Notes under the pieces: model-generated
What the model saw: only the letters and a program-made list of their open reading frames with translations
The model's database searches: none
What the model was told of the DNA's origin: nothing
Position numbers and translations under genes: made by a program
NCBI RefSeq assembly: GCF_001429045.1
Contig: NZ_LMHY01000012.1
Coordinates: 296,753 to 360,752 of the forward strand
Length of the DNA stretch: 64,000 nt
Source of the DNA: Pseudomonas sp. Root71
Lineage (GTDB): Bacteria > Pseudomonadota > Gammaproteobacteria > Pseudomonadales > Pseudomonadaceae
Direction of reading: 5' to 3'
Part shown: in pieces, positions 35,564 through 43,568 of the stretch
How positions within the stretch are numbered: the stretch's first letter is position 1
How the letters are laid out: every line of letters begins with the position of its first letter

Positions 35564-35579
35564 TGCAAGAAATCTGCCT
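35564..35579 (-). promoter_or_regulatory. candidate sigma-54 promoter of the puuE operon
   Basis: Minus-strand AGGCAGATTTCTTGCA has GG and GC at the right spacing and a full TTGCA half. Start would be near 35553, about 163 bases before puuE. Confidence 0.45.
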
Positions 35580-35640
35580 GACTGGTCAATTATTGATTGA
35601 AGGGCTTATAGGTTGTGCGGTTCGACGGAAAATATGCAGA

Positions 35641-35656
35641 TGGCGAGGGTGATGCG
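35641..35656 (+). promoter_or_regulatory. candidate sigma-54 promoter of uraH
   Basis: TGGCGAGGGTGATGCG keeps the -24 TGGC and the GC at -12, with one mismatch in TTGC. Start would be near 35667, just before the TTGTGTACAA palindrome. Confidence 0.35.
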
Positions 35657-35672
35657 AAAAATGTCGTTTTTA

Positions 35673-35682
35673 TTGTGTACAA
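35673..35682. promoter_or_regulatory. TTGTGTACAA operator before uraH
   Basis: One base away from the TTGTATACAA palindromes at 35478 and 38525. It lies 130 bases before uraH. The other bases of 35391-35813 hold no gene. Confidence 0.55.
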
Positions 35683-35813
35683 TTTTCTTTAAAAGTGTCT
35701 TAATCAGTCGCTCGCCGCAGCTTTTCGTGCTCCGAATCGGTGCGGTCTCCTTTTCAACTGACTTCGGGAGGCGCGAAGTCTGACTGCTCCACGCAGGCAG
35801 GCGCGCAGAATCA

Positions 35814-36167
35814 ATGGGACGTTTGACTACACACGTTTTGGACGCAGCACACGGTTGCCCGGGCAGCTCGATCAAGGTCGAGTTGTACCGCGTTGAAGGA
35901 TCGCAGCTGGAATTGGTCGCCACTGCCGTCACCAACAGCGATGGCCGTGTCGATGCACCGCTGCTGCAAGGCGATGACTACCGCACCGGAGTCTATCAGG
36001 TCCAGTTTCATGCGGGCGATTACTACCGCGCCCGTGGCGTCAAGCTGCCGGAGCCTGCATTTCTTGATGTGGTGGTGCTGCGTTTTGGCATCTCCGCCGA
36101 GCAGGATCACTACCATGTGCCGTTGTTGATTTCGCCTTACAGCTACTCCACCTACCGCGGCAGCTGA
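35814..36167 (+). CDS. uraH: 5-hydroxyisourate hydrolase (transthyretin-related)
   Basis: The 117-residue protein hydrolyses 5-hydroxyisourate made by PuuD to OHCU, the substrate of UraD. It starts with LTTHVLDAAHGCPG, and ends with the family signature YRGS; catalytic His, Arg and His are in place (THVLD, YRVEG region, DHYHVPLLISPYSYSTYRGS). It is divergent from puuE, and has no signal peptide, so acts in the cytosol. A terminator follows. Confidence 0.96.
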   Translation: MGRLTTHVLDAAHGCPGSSIKVELYRVEGSQLELVATAVTNSDGRVDAPLLQGDDYRTGVYQVQFHAGDYYRARGVKLPEPAFLDVVVLRFGISAEQDHYHVPLLISPYSYSTYRGS

Positions 36168-36226
36168 TCCCCCAGGCAGCAGCTGCACCCTGGAAGCGAC
36201 TGCGCATATAGCTTCTTTGGTCTTTC

Positions 36227-36252
36227 GCCCGCTCACACTGCGGGCTTTTTTT
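36227..36252 (+). terminator. intrinsic terminator of uraH
   Basis: GCCCGC and GCGGGC form a 6-bp GC stem around TCACACT with seven T after it, 59 bases past the stop. Confidence 0.88.
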
Positions 36253-36267
36253 CGTCTGTGAAAAAGT

Positions 36268-36337
36268 CAAAAGATCGCAGCCTTCGACAGCTCCTACATA
36301 TCCCGCGTAGGAGCTGCCGAAGGCTGCGATCTTTTGA
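36268..36337. repeat. REP pair, family A
   Basis: Inverted family-A units about 29 bases long between the convergent uraH and LysE-type genes. The left unit has CTTCGACAG. Confidence 0.87.
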
Positions 36338-36346
36338 TCTTGCTGT

Positions 36347-36973
36347 TTAGCGGCTCAGCAGGGACGCTGCACCCGCGCCACTGAACAACCCTGCACTGAT
36401 CCGGTTAAACCAGCTCTGGCCCTTGCCGCTGCGCAGATACCGCGCCGCACCATGGGCGCCGAGGCCATAGGCCAATTTGCACAGCAGGTCGAGCACGGTC
36501 CAGGTCGCGATCATCACCAGAAGTTGTGGCAGGAACGGCTGTTCGGCACTCAGGAACTGCGGCAGGAAAGCGGCGAAGAACAGGATGTCTTTCGGGTTGC
36601 TTGCGCCCAGCATGAACGCACGCCCGAACAGTGCGCGAAAGCGTGGCACCGGCGCGGCTTGTGGCACTTCAGCGCCGTGGGAAGGCTGGCGCGATTGCTG
36701 CCAGCTCTGCCAGGCGAGGTAGAACAGGTAAAGGGCGCCAAGTATCTTCAGGGCACTGAACAGCTGTTCCGACGCCAGCAACAACGCACCCAGGCCCAGC
36801 GCCGATGCACTGAGCAGGCAGATCGAGGCCGATACGCCGCCCAGAAAGGCCGGGTAAGAGCGGCGCAGGCCGTAATTCAGACTGTTGCTGATCATCAGCA
36901 ACGACAGCGGCCCCGGGATCAGGATCACTATCAGCGCAGCGCCGCTGAACAGCAGCCAGGTTTCCAGACTCAT
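36347..36973 (-). CDS. LysE/RhtB family exporter
   Basis: This 208-residue inner-membrane exporter has about six membrane helices and begins METWLLF-like (MSLETWLLFSGAALIVILIPGP), the pattern of amino-acid or homoserine lactone exporters. ATG at 36973 is chosen because GGAGG lies seven bases upstream; the 226-residue frame has no ribosome site. Substrate is unknown. It is next to the purine permease but not clearly part of that pathway. Confidence 0.9.
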   Translation of the reverse strand: MSLETWLLFSGAALIVILIPGPLSLLMISNSLNYGLRRSYPAFLGGVSASICLLSASALGLGALLLASEQLFSALKILGALYLFYLAWQSWQQSRQPSHGAEVPQAAPVPRFRALFGRAFMLGASNPKDILFFAAFLPQFLSAEQPFLPQLLVMIATWTVLDLLCKLAYGLGAHGAARYLRSGKGQSWFNRISAGLFSGAGAASLLSR

Positions 36974-36988
36974 CACTTTCCTCCATTT

Positions 36989-37020
36989 GCACAAAAGCCC
37001 CACCCGACGGGGTGAGGCTG
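36989..37020 (-). terminator. intrinsic terminator of the AzgA-type permease
   Basis: A 10-bp stem with a CGTC loop (AGCCTCACCC/GGGTGGGGCT) is followed by TTTTG on the minus strand, 25 bases past the permease stop and just before LysE. Confidence 0.65.
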
Positions 37021-37045
37021 TTTTCAAGCGTGTACCGCGTGTGGC

Positions 37046-38395
37046 TTACAAGAAGATGAACTTGGCGATGAAGATCGCGCAGAGCACCCACAGGCTCACG
37101 GAAATTTCCTTGTACTTGCCGGTACCGGCCTTCAGCGCCACGTAGGTGATGAAGCCCAGTGCGATACCGTCGGCGACCGAGAAGGTCAGCGGCATCATGA
37201 TTGCGGTGACAATCGCCGGAATGCTGTCGGTGGCTTCGTCCCATTCGATATGGGCCATGCCGCCCATCATCAGCATTGCTACATAAATCAGTGCACCCGC
37301 GGTTGCATAGGCAGGAATCATCCCGGCCAGGGGTGCGAAGAACATGGCTGCAATAAATAGCACACCTACGGTCACTGCGGTAAGACCAGTCCGACCACCC
37401 GCAGCTACACCAGCGGCACTTTCCACGTAGCTGGTGACCGGCGGAACGCCGACTACCGCGCCGAATACGCTGGAAGCACTATCAGCTTTCATGGCGCGGG
37501 AGAGGTTTTCGATGCGGCCGTCAGCACCGACCAGATTGGCGCGCTGGGCAACCCCCATCAAGGTACCGGCGGTGTCGAACATATGTACGAAGAGGAACGC
37601 CAGGACCACGCTGATCATGCTGACGTTGAACACGCCGGCGACGTTCATGGCCATGAAGGTGGGTGCGAGGCTCGGTGGAGCCGACATGATGCCCTCGTAG
37701 TGCACCAGGCCCAGACCCCAGCCAGCGAGGGTCACGGTGATGATGCTGATGAGGATCGCGCCGAACACCTTGTGATAGCTGAGGATGGAGATCATCAGGA
37801 AGCACACGGCGGCGAGCAGCGGGCCAGGTTCGCGCAGGGAGCCGAGCTTGATCAGTGTGGCCGGGCTATCGACGACGATACCCGCGGTTTTCAGGCCGAT
37901 CAGCCCCAGGAATAGACCCACGCCGGCGCCCATGGCGAAGCGCAGGCTGACCGGGATGCTGTTGAGCAGCCATTCACGGATCCGCGAGAAGGTCAGGATC
38001 ATGAACAACACACCGGACACAAACACCGCGCCGAGGGCGGTTTCCCAGTTGTAGCCCATGGTGCCGACCACGGTGTAGGTGAAGAAGGCGTTCAACCCCA
38101 TGCCCGGTGCCAGGCCGACCGGCCAGTTGGCGTACAGGCCCATCAACAGGCAACCCAGGGCCGCGGCGATGCAGGTGGCGACGAACGCCGCACCGTGATC
38201 GATCCCGGCGTCGGCCATGATGTTGGGGTTGACGAAAATGATGTAAGCCATGGTGATGAAGGTTGTCAGACCGGCGATCAGCTCGGTCTTCACCGTGGTG
38301 CCGTGCAAGCTGAGTTTGAACAGACGTTCCAGCAAGCCATTGCGTAATGGCGGCGAGAGATCCAGCGTCGATGCTTCGGATTTGCGGCTTTCCAC
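37046..38395 (-). CDS. AzgA family purine (adenine/guanine/hypoxanthine) permease
   Basis: This 449-residue NCS2-superfamily transporter of the AzgA subfamily has 12 or more membrane helices and the diagnostic GMGLNAFFTYTVVGTMGYNW (about residues 96-115), HMFDTAGTLMGVA and SAAGVAAGGRTGLTAV motifs. It imports hypoxanthine, guanine or adenine. A TTGTATACAA palindrome upstream matches the one before puuE, so it should share a regulator with the urate genes although it is a separate transcription unit. Confidence 0.93.
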   Translation of the reverse strand: MESRKSEASTLDLSPPLRNGLLERLFKLSLHGTTVKTELIAGLTTFITMAYIIFVNPNIMADAGIDHGAAFVATCIAAALGCLLMGLYANWPVGLAPGMGLNAFFTYTVVGTMGYNWETALGAVFVSGVLFMILTFSRIREWLLNSIPVSLRFAMGAGVGLFLGLIGLKTAGIVVDSPATLIKLGSLREPGPLLAAVCFLMISILSYHKVFGAILISIITVTLAGWGLGLVHYEGIMSAPPSLAPTFMAMNVAGVFNVSMISVVLAFLFVHMFDTAGTLMGVAQRANLVGADGRIENLSRAMKADSASSVFGAVVGVPPVTSYVESAAGVAAGGRTGLTAVTVGVLFIAAMFFAPLAGMIPAYATAGALIYVAMLMMGGMAHIEWDEATDSIPAIVTAIMMPLTFSVADGIALGFITYVALKAGTGKYKEISVSLWVLCAIFIAKFIFL

Positions 38396-38513
38396 AGCGA
38401 ATACTCCTCAAGAGTTTTATTGTTATTTCCAGGGCCGGACCCATGAGGGTGGCAGCGGCCCTTTGAGGCACTTGCGAATTTGTTGACCTCTTGGTCAGGA
38501 ACTCGCACGAAGT

Positions 38514-38548
38514 GGATTATGCTTTTGTATACAAAGAAAGCAAATAAT
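38514..38548 (-). promoter_or_regulatory. candidate sigma-70 promoter with operator, AzgA-type permease
   Basis: Minus-strand CATAAT (38514-38519) is a good -10 box and TTGCTT, 16 bases upstream of it (38536-38541), a weak -35. The TTGTATACAA palindrome lies between them, where a bound repressor would block polymerase. Confidence 0.5.
38525..38534. promoter_or_regulatory. TTGTATACAA operator before the AzgA-type permease
   Basis: Identical to the palindrome at 35478-35487. It is about 130 bases upstream of the permease start, between its likely -35 and -10 boxes. The rest of 38396-38740 holds a REP and no gene. Confidence 0.65.
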
Positions 38549-38607
38549 GTTTTTGATTTTGTTTACGAAAAGTTTGGCTTTAGGGATATATCGCCTGTTC
38601 CGACGCC

Positions 38608-38699
38608 TTCGCGAGCAAGCCCGCTCCCACAGGAAGCGGCGGATCTGCGCATATTTTTTGACCGAATCGAAACCTGTGGGAGCGGGCTTGCTCGCGAAG
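38608..38699. repeat. REP pair, family B
   Basis: Inverted TTCGCGAGCAAGCCCGCTCC units, 25 bases each, spaced by about 42 bases. Confidence 0.9.
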
Positions 38700-38740
38700 A
38701 GGCCGGATCAGTCAGCATCAAAATCAGCAGGCAGAATGAT

Positions 38741-39187
38741 TCAGTCGGTATGCGCCTGGCTTTCCCCCAACGCCAGATTCACCGCCAGCCACCCATTCAC
38801 CGCCGTCTCCCCGGCCTCGGCAAACACCCGCTCCAGCAATTTCACCTGCTCGCGCCGTAGCGCCTGTTCAAACCGCGCGCCTTCGGCGGTCAACTCCAGC
38901 AGACGCTTGCGCTTGTCGGTTTCGGACGCGACGCTTTCCACCAGATGCATCTCCAACAATTGCCGCAACGGCATGTTCAACGCCTGCTTGCTCACGCCGA
39001 GCAATGCCAGCAGTTCCTTTACGCTCAGGTTCGGATAGCGGGCGATGAAAAACACGATGCGCTGATGCACCCGGCTCAGGCCGCGACGTTCGAGCATTTC
39101 ATCGGCCTTGGCGGTGAAGGCCTGGTAGCCGAAGAAAAACGCTTCCATGGCCTGCTGCTGGGAAAGCGGGTTTTTAAGGTCAAGCAT
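38741..39187 (-). CDS. MarR family regulator
   Basis: The 148-residue protein has the MarR winged helix (about 38-108), with VSKQALNMPLRQLLEMHLVE as recognition helix and ETDKRKRLLELTAEG as wing. Such regulators bind small aromatic or toxic ligands. It is divergent from the aminotransferase and probably represses it and itself through the 39221 palindrome. Confidence 0.9.
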   Translation of the reverse strand: MLDLKNPLSQQQAMEAFFFGYQAFTAKADEMLERRGLSRVHQRIVFFIARYPNLSVKELLALLGVSKQALNMPLRQLLEMHLVESVASETDKRKRLLELTAEGARFEQALRREQVKLLERVFAEAGETAVNGWLAVNLALGESQAHTD

Positions 39188-39220
39188 ATTGACGTATCCG
39201 TTCGGGGAGGCGTAATTTCG

Positions 39221-39235
39221 GTCAACAAGTTTGAC
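39221..39235. promoter_or_regulatory. candidate MarR operator
   Basis: GTCAA and TTGAC, inverted, are separated by five bases (CAAGT). It lies 33 bases upstream of the MarR gene and 34 upstream of the aminotransferase, in the only gap between them. Confidence 0.55.
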
Positions 39236-39269
39236 TCATTTTTCACATGCCTCGCTACCGGTGATCCCC

Positions 39270-40436
39270 ATGGCTTTTTCCGAACGTGTCTCGCGCCTTA
39301 AAAGTTCTTTGATCCGTGAAATCCTCGCCGCGGCCCAACGTCCGCAGATGATGTCGTTTGCCGGCGGCCTGCCGGCCGAAGCCATGTTGCCGAAGGTCGA
39401 TTGGGCCCGGATGCCGGTTTCCATGGGCCAATACGGCATGAGCGAAGGCGAGCCGGCGCTGCGTGAAGCGCTGGCCGCCGAGGCGCGAGCGTTGGGAGTG
39501 CCGTGCGAGGCAAGCCAGGTGCTGGTGGTCAGCGGCTCACAGCAAACCCTCGACCTGGCGGCCAAGCTGTACATCGACAAGGGCACCGAAATCCTGCTCG
39601 AGGCGCCGACTTATCTGGCGGCGTTGCAGATTTTCCAGCTGTTCGGCGCCGATTGCCTGACCGTGCCTCTGGAGGCCGACGGGCCGAACCTGACGGAGCT
39701 ACGCGCTCGGCTGGAGCAACACCGTCCGGCCTTCATTTACCTGATCCCGACCTTCCAGAATCCATCGGCGGTGCGTTACAGCGAAGCCAAGCGCGACGCG
39801 GTGGCGGCGTTGCTCGATGAATTCGGCGTGACACTGATTGAAGACGAGCCTTACCGCGAACTGACCTTCGACGGTGGCAGCGCCACCCCGATTGTCAGCC
39901 GCTTGAAGAAGGCCAGCTGGATCTATACCGGGACCGTATCGAAAACCCTGTTGCCGGGTTTGCGCGTCGGCTACCTGATCGCCAGCCCGGACTTGTTTCC
40001 CCATTTGTTGAAACTCAAGCAGTCGGCGGATTTGCACACCAATCGGGTCGGCCAGTGGCAGGCGTTGCAATGGATTGGCACCGAGAAATACCAGCAACAC
40101 CGTAGTGGGTTGCGCGACTTTTATCGGGGGCGTCGGGATGCATTTCAGGCTGCGCTGGAAACGCACTTCTCGGATCTGGCGGACTGGAACGTGCCGCAGG
40201 GCGGGCTGTTTTTCTGGTTGAAACTCAAGCAGCCGCACGACACCCGCACCTTGCTCAATGCCGCGCTGGCCAACGACGTGGCGTTCATGCCGGGCGAACC
40301 GTTCTTCCCCGAGCCGGATAATCATCCGGGGTATCTGCGGTTGAACTTCAGCCACATTGATCCGGCGCGGCTGGATGAAGGGCTCGAGCGGTTGGCGGCG
40401 GTGGTGCGTGCTGCCCAGGCCGCAAAAGCAGCGTGA
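39270..40436 (+). CDS. PLP-dependent aminotransferase (class I/II, MocR/LysN-like)
   Basis: The 388-residue enzyme has aminotransferase fold I. The pyridoxal lysine is Lys225 in GTVSKTLLPGLRVGYL, and ED(E)PYREL, FQNPS and FSHID are typical. Closest features are with 2-aminoadipate and related amino-acid transaminases; the exact substrate is not known. The ATG at 39270 is preferred over an upstream ATG at 39231, which lies over the MarR operator. Confidence 0.87.
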   Translation: MAFSERVSRLKSSLIREILAAAQRPQMMSFAGGLPAEAMLPKVDWARMPVSMGQYGMSEGEPALREALAAEARALGVPCEASQVLVVSGSQQTLDLAAKLYIDKGTEILLEAPTYLAALQIFQLFGADCLTVPLEADGPNLTELRARLEQHRPAFIYLIPTFQNPSAVRYSEAKRDAVAALLDEFGVTLIEDEPYRELTFDGGSATPIVSRLKKASWIYTGTVSKTLLPGLRVGYLIASPDLFPHLLKLKQSADLHTNRVGQWQALQWIGTEKYQQHRSGLRDFYRGRRDAFQAALETHFSDLADWNVPQGGLFFWLKLKQPHDTRTLLNAALANDVAFMPGEPFFPEPDNHPGYLRLNFSHIDPARLDEGLERLAAVVRAAQAAKAA

Positions 40437-40442
40437 AAACAA

Positions 40443-40472
40443 ATAAACCGGCGCGAGGGCCGGTTTATTTTT
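40443..40472 (+). terminator. terminator of the aminotransferase gene, possibly bidirectional
   Basis: AAATAAACCGGC and GCCGGTTTATTT form a 12-bp stem with a GCGAGG loop; T-rich tails exist on both strands. The convergent glutaredoxin gene ends 80 bases to the right. Confidence 0.85.
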
Positions 40473-40552
40473 GTCCGGGATTTGCGGTGCCTGTGCGGGC
40501 TTGCTCCGGGCGGCGTTCCGACGAAGGCGTCAGTCAGATCACCACAAAAACA

Positions 40553-40924
40553 TCAGGCCGCCGCGAAACGCTTGTCCAGATAATCAATGATCACCTTGGA
40601 CTCATACATCCAGGTGGTCTGGCCATTATCTTCAATGCGCAGGCACGGCACCTTGATCTTGCCGCCTTGCTCGAGCAGGGTCTGGCGATCCTGTTCGTTG
40701 TTCTTCGCATCACGCAGTGCCACCGGCACATTCAGGCGGCGCAAGGTGCGGCGGGTCTTCACGCAGAACGGGCAGGCGTGGAATTGATACAGCGTCAGGC
40801 CCTTGGCAGCCGAGTTGACCTGTGCCTGAACTTCCGCCGGACGCTGCTTCTTGCCTGGGCGGGTGATGAAGTCGATGAAGATGATCAGTTGGCCAAGGCC
40901 GACACGAAGCGCTTTTACGAACAC
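40553..40924 (-). CDS. glutaredoxin-like protein with N-terminal hydrophobic segment
   Basis: The 123-residue protein has a hydrophobic N-terminus (about 5-20, LRVGLGQLIIFIDFI), then a glutaredoxin/GST N-terminal fold with the CPFC redox motif (about residues 52-55), cis-proline VPCLRI and a C-terminal helix MYESKVIIDYLDKR. It is a dithiol glutaredoxin, possibly tethered to the membrane. Terminators flank it. Confidence 0.87.
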   Translation of the reverse strand: MFVKALRVGLGQLIIFIDFITRPGKKQRPAEVQAQVNSAAKGLTLYQFHACPFCVKTRRTLRRLNVPVALRDAKNNEQDRQTLLEQGGKIKVPCLRIEDNGQTTWMYESKVIIDYLDKRFAAA

Positions 40925-40983
40925 GTTGAAAGCCTCACGGTGCGAATGAAGAAGGGCGCGCAGCTTACCTGATTTTTTGCAGG

Positions 40984-41020
40984 CGAAAAAAAACCGGCGA
41001 TGAATGCCGGTTTTCTTCGT
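40984..41020 (-). terminator. intrinsic terminator of folE
   Basis: AAAACCGGC and GCCGGTTTTC pair around GATGAAT; the minus strand continues with eight T. It sits nine bases after the folE stop. Confidence 0.85.
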
Positions 41021-41028
41021 GCCGCGAA

Positions 41029-41574
41029 TTACTTGATGAGGCTGAGGAATTCGCTGCGAGTGGCGGCGTTTTCACGGAACTCTCCGAGCATCACCGAGGT
41101 GATCATCGTCGAATTCTGCTTTTCCACACCGCGCATCATCATGCACATGTGCTTGGCCTCGATCACCACCGCGACGCCCAAGGCACCGGTGACCTGCTGG
41201 ACCGCGTCGGCGATCTGGCGGCTGAGGTTTTCCTGGATCTGCAGGCGACGGGCGTACATGTCGACGATCCGCGCCACTTTCGACAGGCCCAGGACCTTGC
41301 CGCTCGGGATGTAGGCGACGTGAGCCTTGCCGATGAACGGCAGCAGGTGGTGTTCGCACAACGAGTACAACTCGATGTCCTTGACCAGCACCATTTCACT
41401 GTTGTCGGAGCTGAACAGGGCACCGTTGGTGACCTCTTCCAGTGTCTGTTCATAGCCGCGGCAGAGGTACTGCATGGCTTTGGCGGCACGTTTTGGCGTG
41501 TCGAGCAGGCCTTCGCGGGAAACGTCCTCGCCGAGCTGGCCGAGGATCGCCGTGTAATTCTGTTCCAGGGACAT
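41029..41574 (-). CDS. folE: GTP cyclohydrolase I (FolE)
   Basis: The 181-residue zinc enzyme converts GTP to dihydroneopterin triphosphate, the first step of folate synthesis. Zinc ligands are Cys73 and His76 in CEHHLLPF and Cys144 in KHMCMMMRG. Length fits the short type I enzyme. It may be one of several folE copies in the genome. It follows the smr gene with a 77-base gap. Confidence 0.95.
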   Translation of the reverse strand: MSLEQNYTAILGQLGEDVSREGLLDTPKRAAKAMQYLCRGYEQTLEEVTNGALFSSDNSEMVLVKDIELYSLCEHHLLPFIGKAHVAYIPSGKVLGLSKVARIVDMYARRLQIQENLSRQIADAVQQVTGALGVAVVIEAKHMCMMMRGVEKQNSTMITSVMLGEFRENAATRSEFLSLIK

Positions 41575-41651
41575 GAAACTACCTGTGGGATTTTACGCAA
41601 AGGGCAAGGGTACGGTGACGGGCACGACGCTGCAAGCGTGACGCGTCAGCT

Positions 41652-42209
41652 TTACTCGTCGCGACCTTCCATCATGGTACGTTTGAGCATCACATAAACC
41701 GCGCCGGCACCACCGTGTTTGGCCTGGCACGAGGTGAAGCCGAGCACCTGTGGATGCTGGCGCAGCCAGGTGTTGACGTGGCTTTTGATCATCGGCCGCT
41801 TGCCGTCCAGTCGCACGGCTTTGCCATGGGTGACGCGCACGCAGCGGATTTCGAATCTGGTGGCTTCGGCCAGGAACGCCCAGAGGGTTTCCCGGGCCTT
41901 TTCCACGCTCATGCCGTGCAGGTCGAGGCTGCCTTCGAACGGAATCTGCCCGACCTTGAGCTTGCGCATCTGGCTTTCCTGCACGCCATCGCGGGCCCAC
42001 ATCAGCTCATCTTCAGGGCCGACGTCGATGACGAACTGATCGGACAGCCCGTCGACGGTGGTGGATTCGGTGCGTACGGTCGCCGCTTGACGCAGCTTGG
42101 CAATCTGCGCGCGGTCAGCCTTGGGTTTGCCGGTTTCGGCGCGATCGTGCTTGATCGGCTTGACGCCTTGGATCGCGCTTTTGAACAGGGAAAAATCGTC
42201 GTCTTGCAT
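41652..42209 (-). CDS. Smr domain protein
   Basis: The 185-residue protein has a C-terminal Smr domain (about 95-175) with LDLHGMSVEKAR and the HGKA/HGGAGAVYV elements typical of MutS2-like nucleases. A leading region (1-90) is charged. Stand-alone Smr proteins can be endonucleases that cut mRNA or DNA near stalled ribosomes; this one is not tested. It lies between folE and a small membrane protein. Confidence 0.88.
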   Translation of the reverse strand: MQDDDFSLFKSAIQGVKPIKHDRAETGKPKADRAQIAKLRQAATVRTESTTVDGLSDQFVIDVGPEDELMWARDGVQESQMRKLKVGQIPFEGSLDLHGMSVEKARETLWAFLAEATRFEIRCVRVTHGKAVRLDGKRPMIKSHVNTWLRQHPQVLGFTSCQAKHGGAGAVYVMLKRTMMEGRDE

Positions 42210-42287
42210 GTCAGCCTCCGCGAAGGGCGGCCAGTTTACCCAACTCGAAGCGAATCGGGCGCGACAAAAACGCGCGCGACGCCAGGC

Positions 42288-42608
42288 TCAGTCGTGTTTT
42301 TTCATCAGGTGCGGGGACATGGCCAGTTCCCGCGACTGCCGCGAGCGACGACGGCAACGGCGCCATAACCAGACACCGAGGTACAGCACGAACAGGCCGA
42401 TCGCCAGGATCACGGCGGCACCGGTGCGGCTGGTGTTCAATTCACCCAGGGCGGGTGCGTGGCCGAGCAGGCTGGCGGCACCGGCCATGGCGAGCAATAC
42501 GCCACACATCGCCAGCAACGCTGCGAACGTCGCGCCGATTCGAAATCGCCAGTTGCTTTGGCCTTTGGGCCGCAAGCGGCGAGCGTCAAAACCATCGGAT
42601 AACTTCAT
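42288..42608 (-). CDS. small membrane protein, unknown
   Basis: This 106-residue protein has two strong hydrophobic segments (about 24-50 and 62-82), an arginine-rich cytosolic stretch (RRCRRRSRQSR) and a cytosolic tail ending MKKHD. I do not recognise it. ATG at 42608 has AAGG about ten bases before. Divergence between species would tell whether it is a conserved protein. Confidence 0.7.
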   Translation of the reverse strand: MKLSDGFDARRLRPKGQSNWRFRIGATFAALLAMCGVLLAMAGAASLLGHAPALGELNTSRTGAAVILAIGLFVLYLGVWLWRRCRRRSRQSRELAMSPHLMKKHD

Positions 42609-42739
42609 TCCGACCTTCCTCAATGGGTATCGGCCCTTCGACCGGGAGTTGACCGGGATGTTCCTGAGGCTAAGACAATTACGGCAAATGGGAGGCTTTT
42701 GCGGATGAGCGGCGTTCCATGCCGCTCATTGAGCGTCGA

Positions 42740-43330
42740 TCAGATCAGTTCACGGGTCAGCGCGAGGGTGGCGAAGTTGTCGCCCATGATCGCCATTTCC
42801 GTCTGATGAACGTGTGCGGCACTGAGCACGCCGCCCTTGTAAGGCAGGTCGCGGGTGGCGCAGGCGTCTTCCACCAGGGTGCAGCGAAAGCCCAGGTTCT
42901 TGGCGGCACGCACCGTGGTGCTGACGCTGGAGTGGCTCATGAAGCCGCAGACGATCAGGTCAAGGGCGCCGAGGTCTTCCAGGCGTTGTGCCAGTTCGGT
43001 GCCGTGAAACGCGCTTGGCAGCAATTTGCCGATGACGGTTTCATCGCTCTGTGGCTCCAGGCCCGGAATGAACTCACCACCTACGCCCTGGGGGTTGAAC
43101 AACCCGCCGAGCGTACCGAGGTGGCGGACATGCACGATCGGCCGGCCGGCGGCGCGGGCAGCGGCAAGCAATTGCTTGATGTTCGCGACAGCTTCATCCA
43201 TGCCGCTCAGGGCCAGGGGACCGCTGAGGTATTCTTTCTGGGCATCGATGATGACCAGCGTGGCATGGCTCAGATTGGCCGCTGCATAACCGCGGCCACT
43301 GAGTTGAAACATCGTTTTTGGAACAGACAT
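42740..43330 (-). CDS. isochorismatase/cysteine hydrolase family protein lacking the catalytic cysteine
   Basis: The 196-residue protein has the isochorismatase fold with Asp29 (VIIDAQ) and Lys102 (GKLLPSAFHG). The usual nucleophile cysteine is replaced by serine: GFMSHSSVSTTVRAA (129-143, Ser135) matches GxMTHxCVxxTxRAA. So the normal cysteine hydrolase chemistry may be lost or altered. ATG at 43330 has AGGAG upstream; the 308-residue frame overlaps prmB and is not used. It is divergent from prmB. Confidence 0.85.
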   Translation of the reverse strand: MSVPKTMFQLSGRGYAAANLSHATLVIIDAQKEYLSGPLALSGMDEAVANIKQLLAAARAAGRPIVHVRHLGTLGGLFNPQGVGGEFIPGLEPQSDETVIGKLLPSAFHGTELAQRLEDLGALDLIVCGFMSHSSVSTTVRAAKNLGFRCTLVEDACATRDLPYKGGVLSAAHVHQTEMAIMGDNFATLALTRELI

Positions 43331-43568
43331 TCTGGGGCTCCTTGGAGTGGGGCTTTTGCGCCATTGTCCTCTGGCTGAGCGGTTCTGTGAATGGCTACGA
43401 TCACAGGTGCCGTCGTTGCTGGCCTGTAGCCTTGTCAATAGTCGCGTTTTGTTCAATAGCCTGGCGAAAAAATGGATAACTCCTACATTTGAATCGGTGG
43501 TTTCCCGCGTCGTCGTGACGTCGTTTGACTGGTAGAATCCCCCGTCGATTTTTCTGGAGTTTGCCGTC

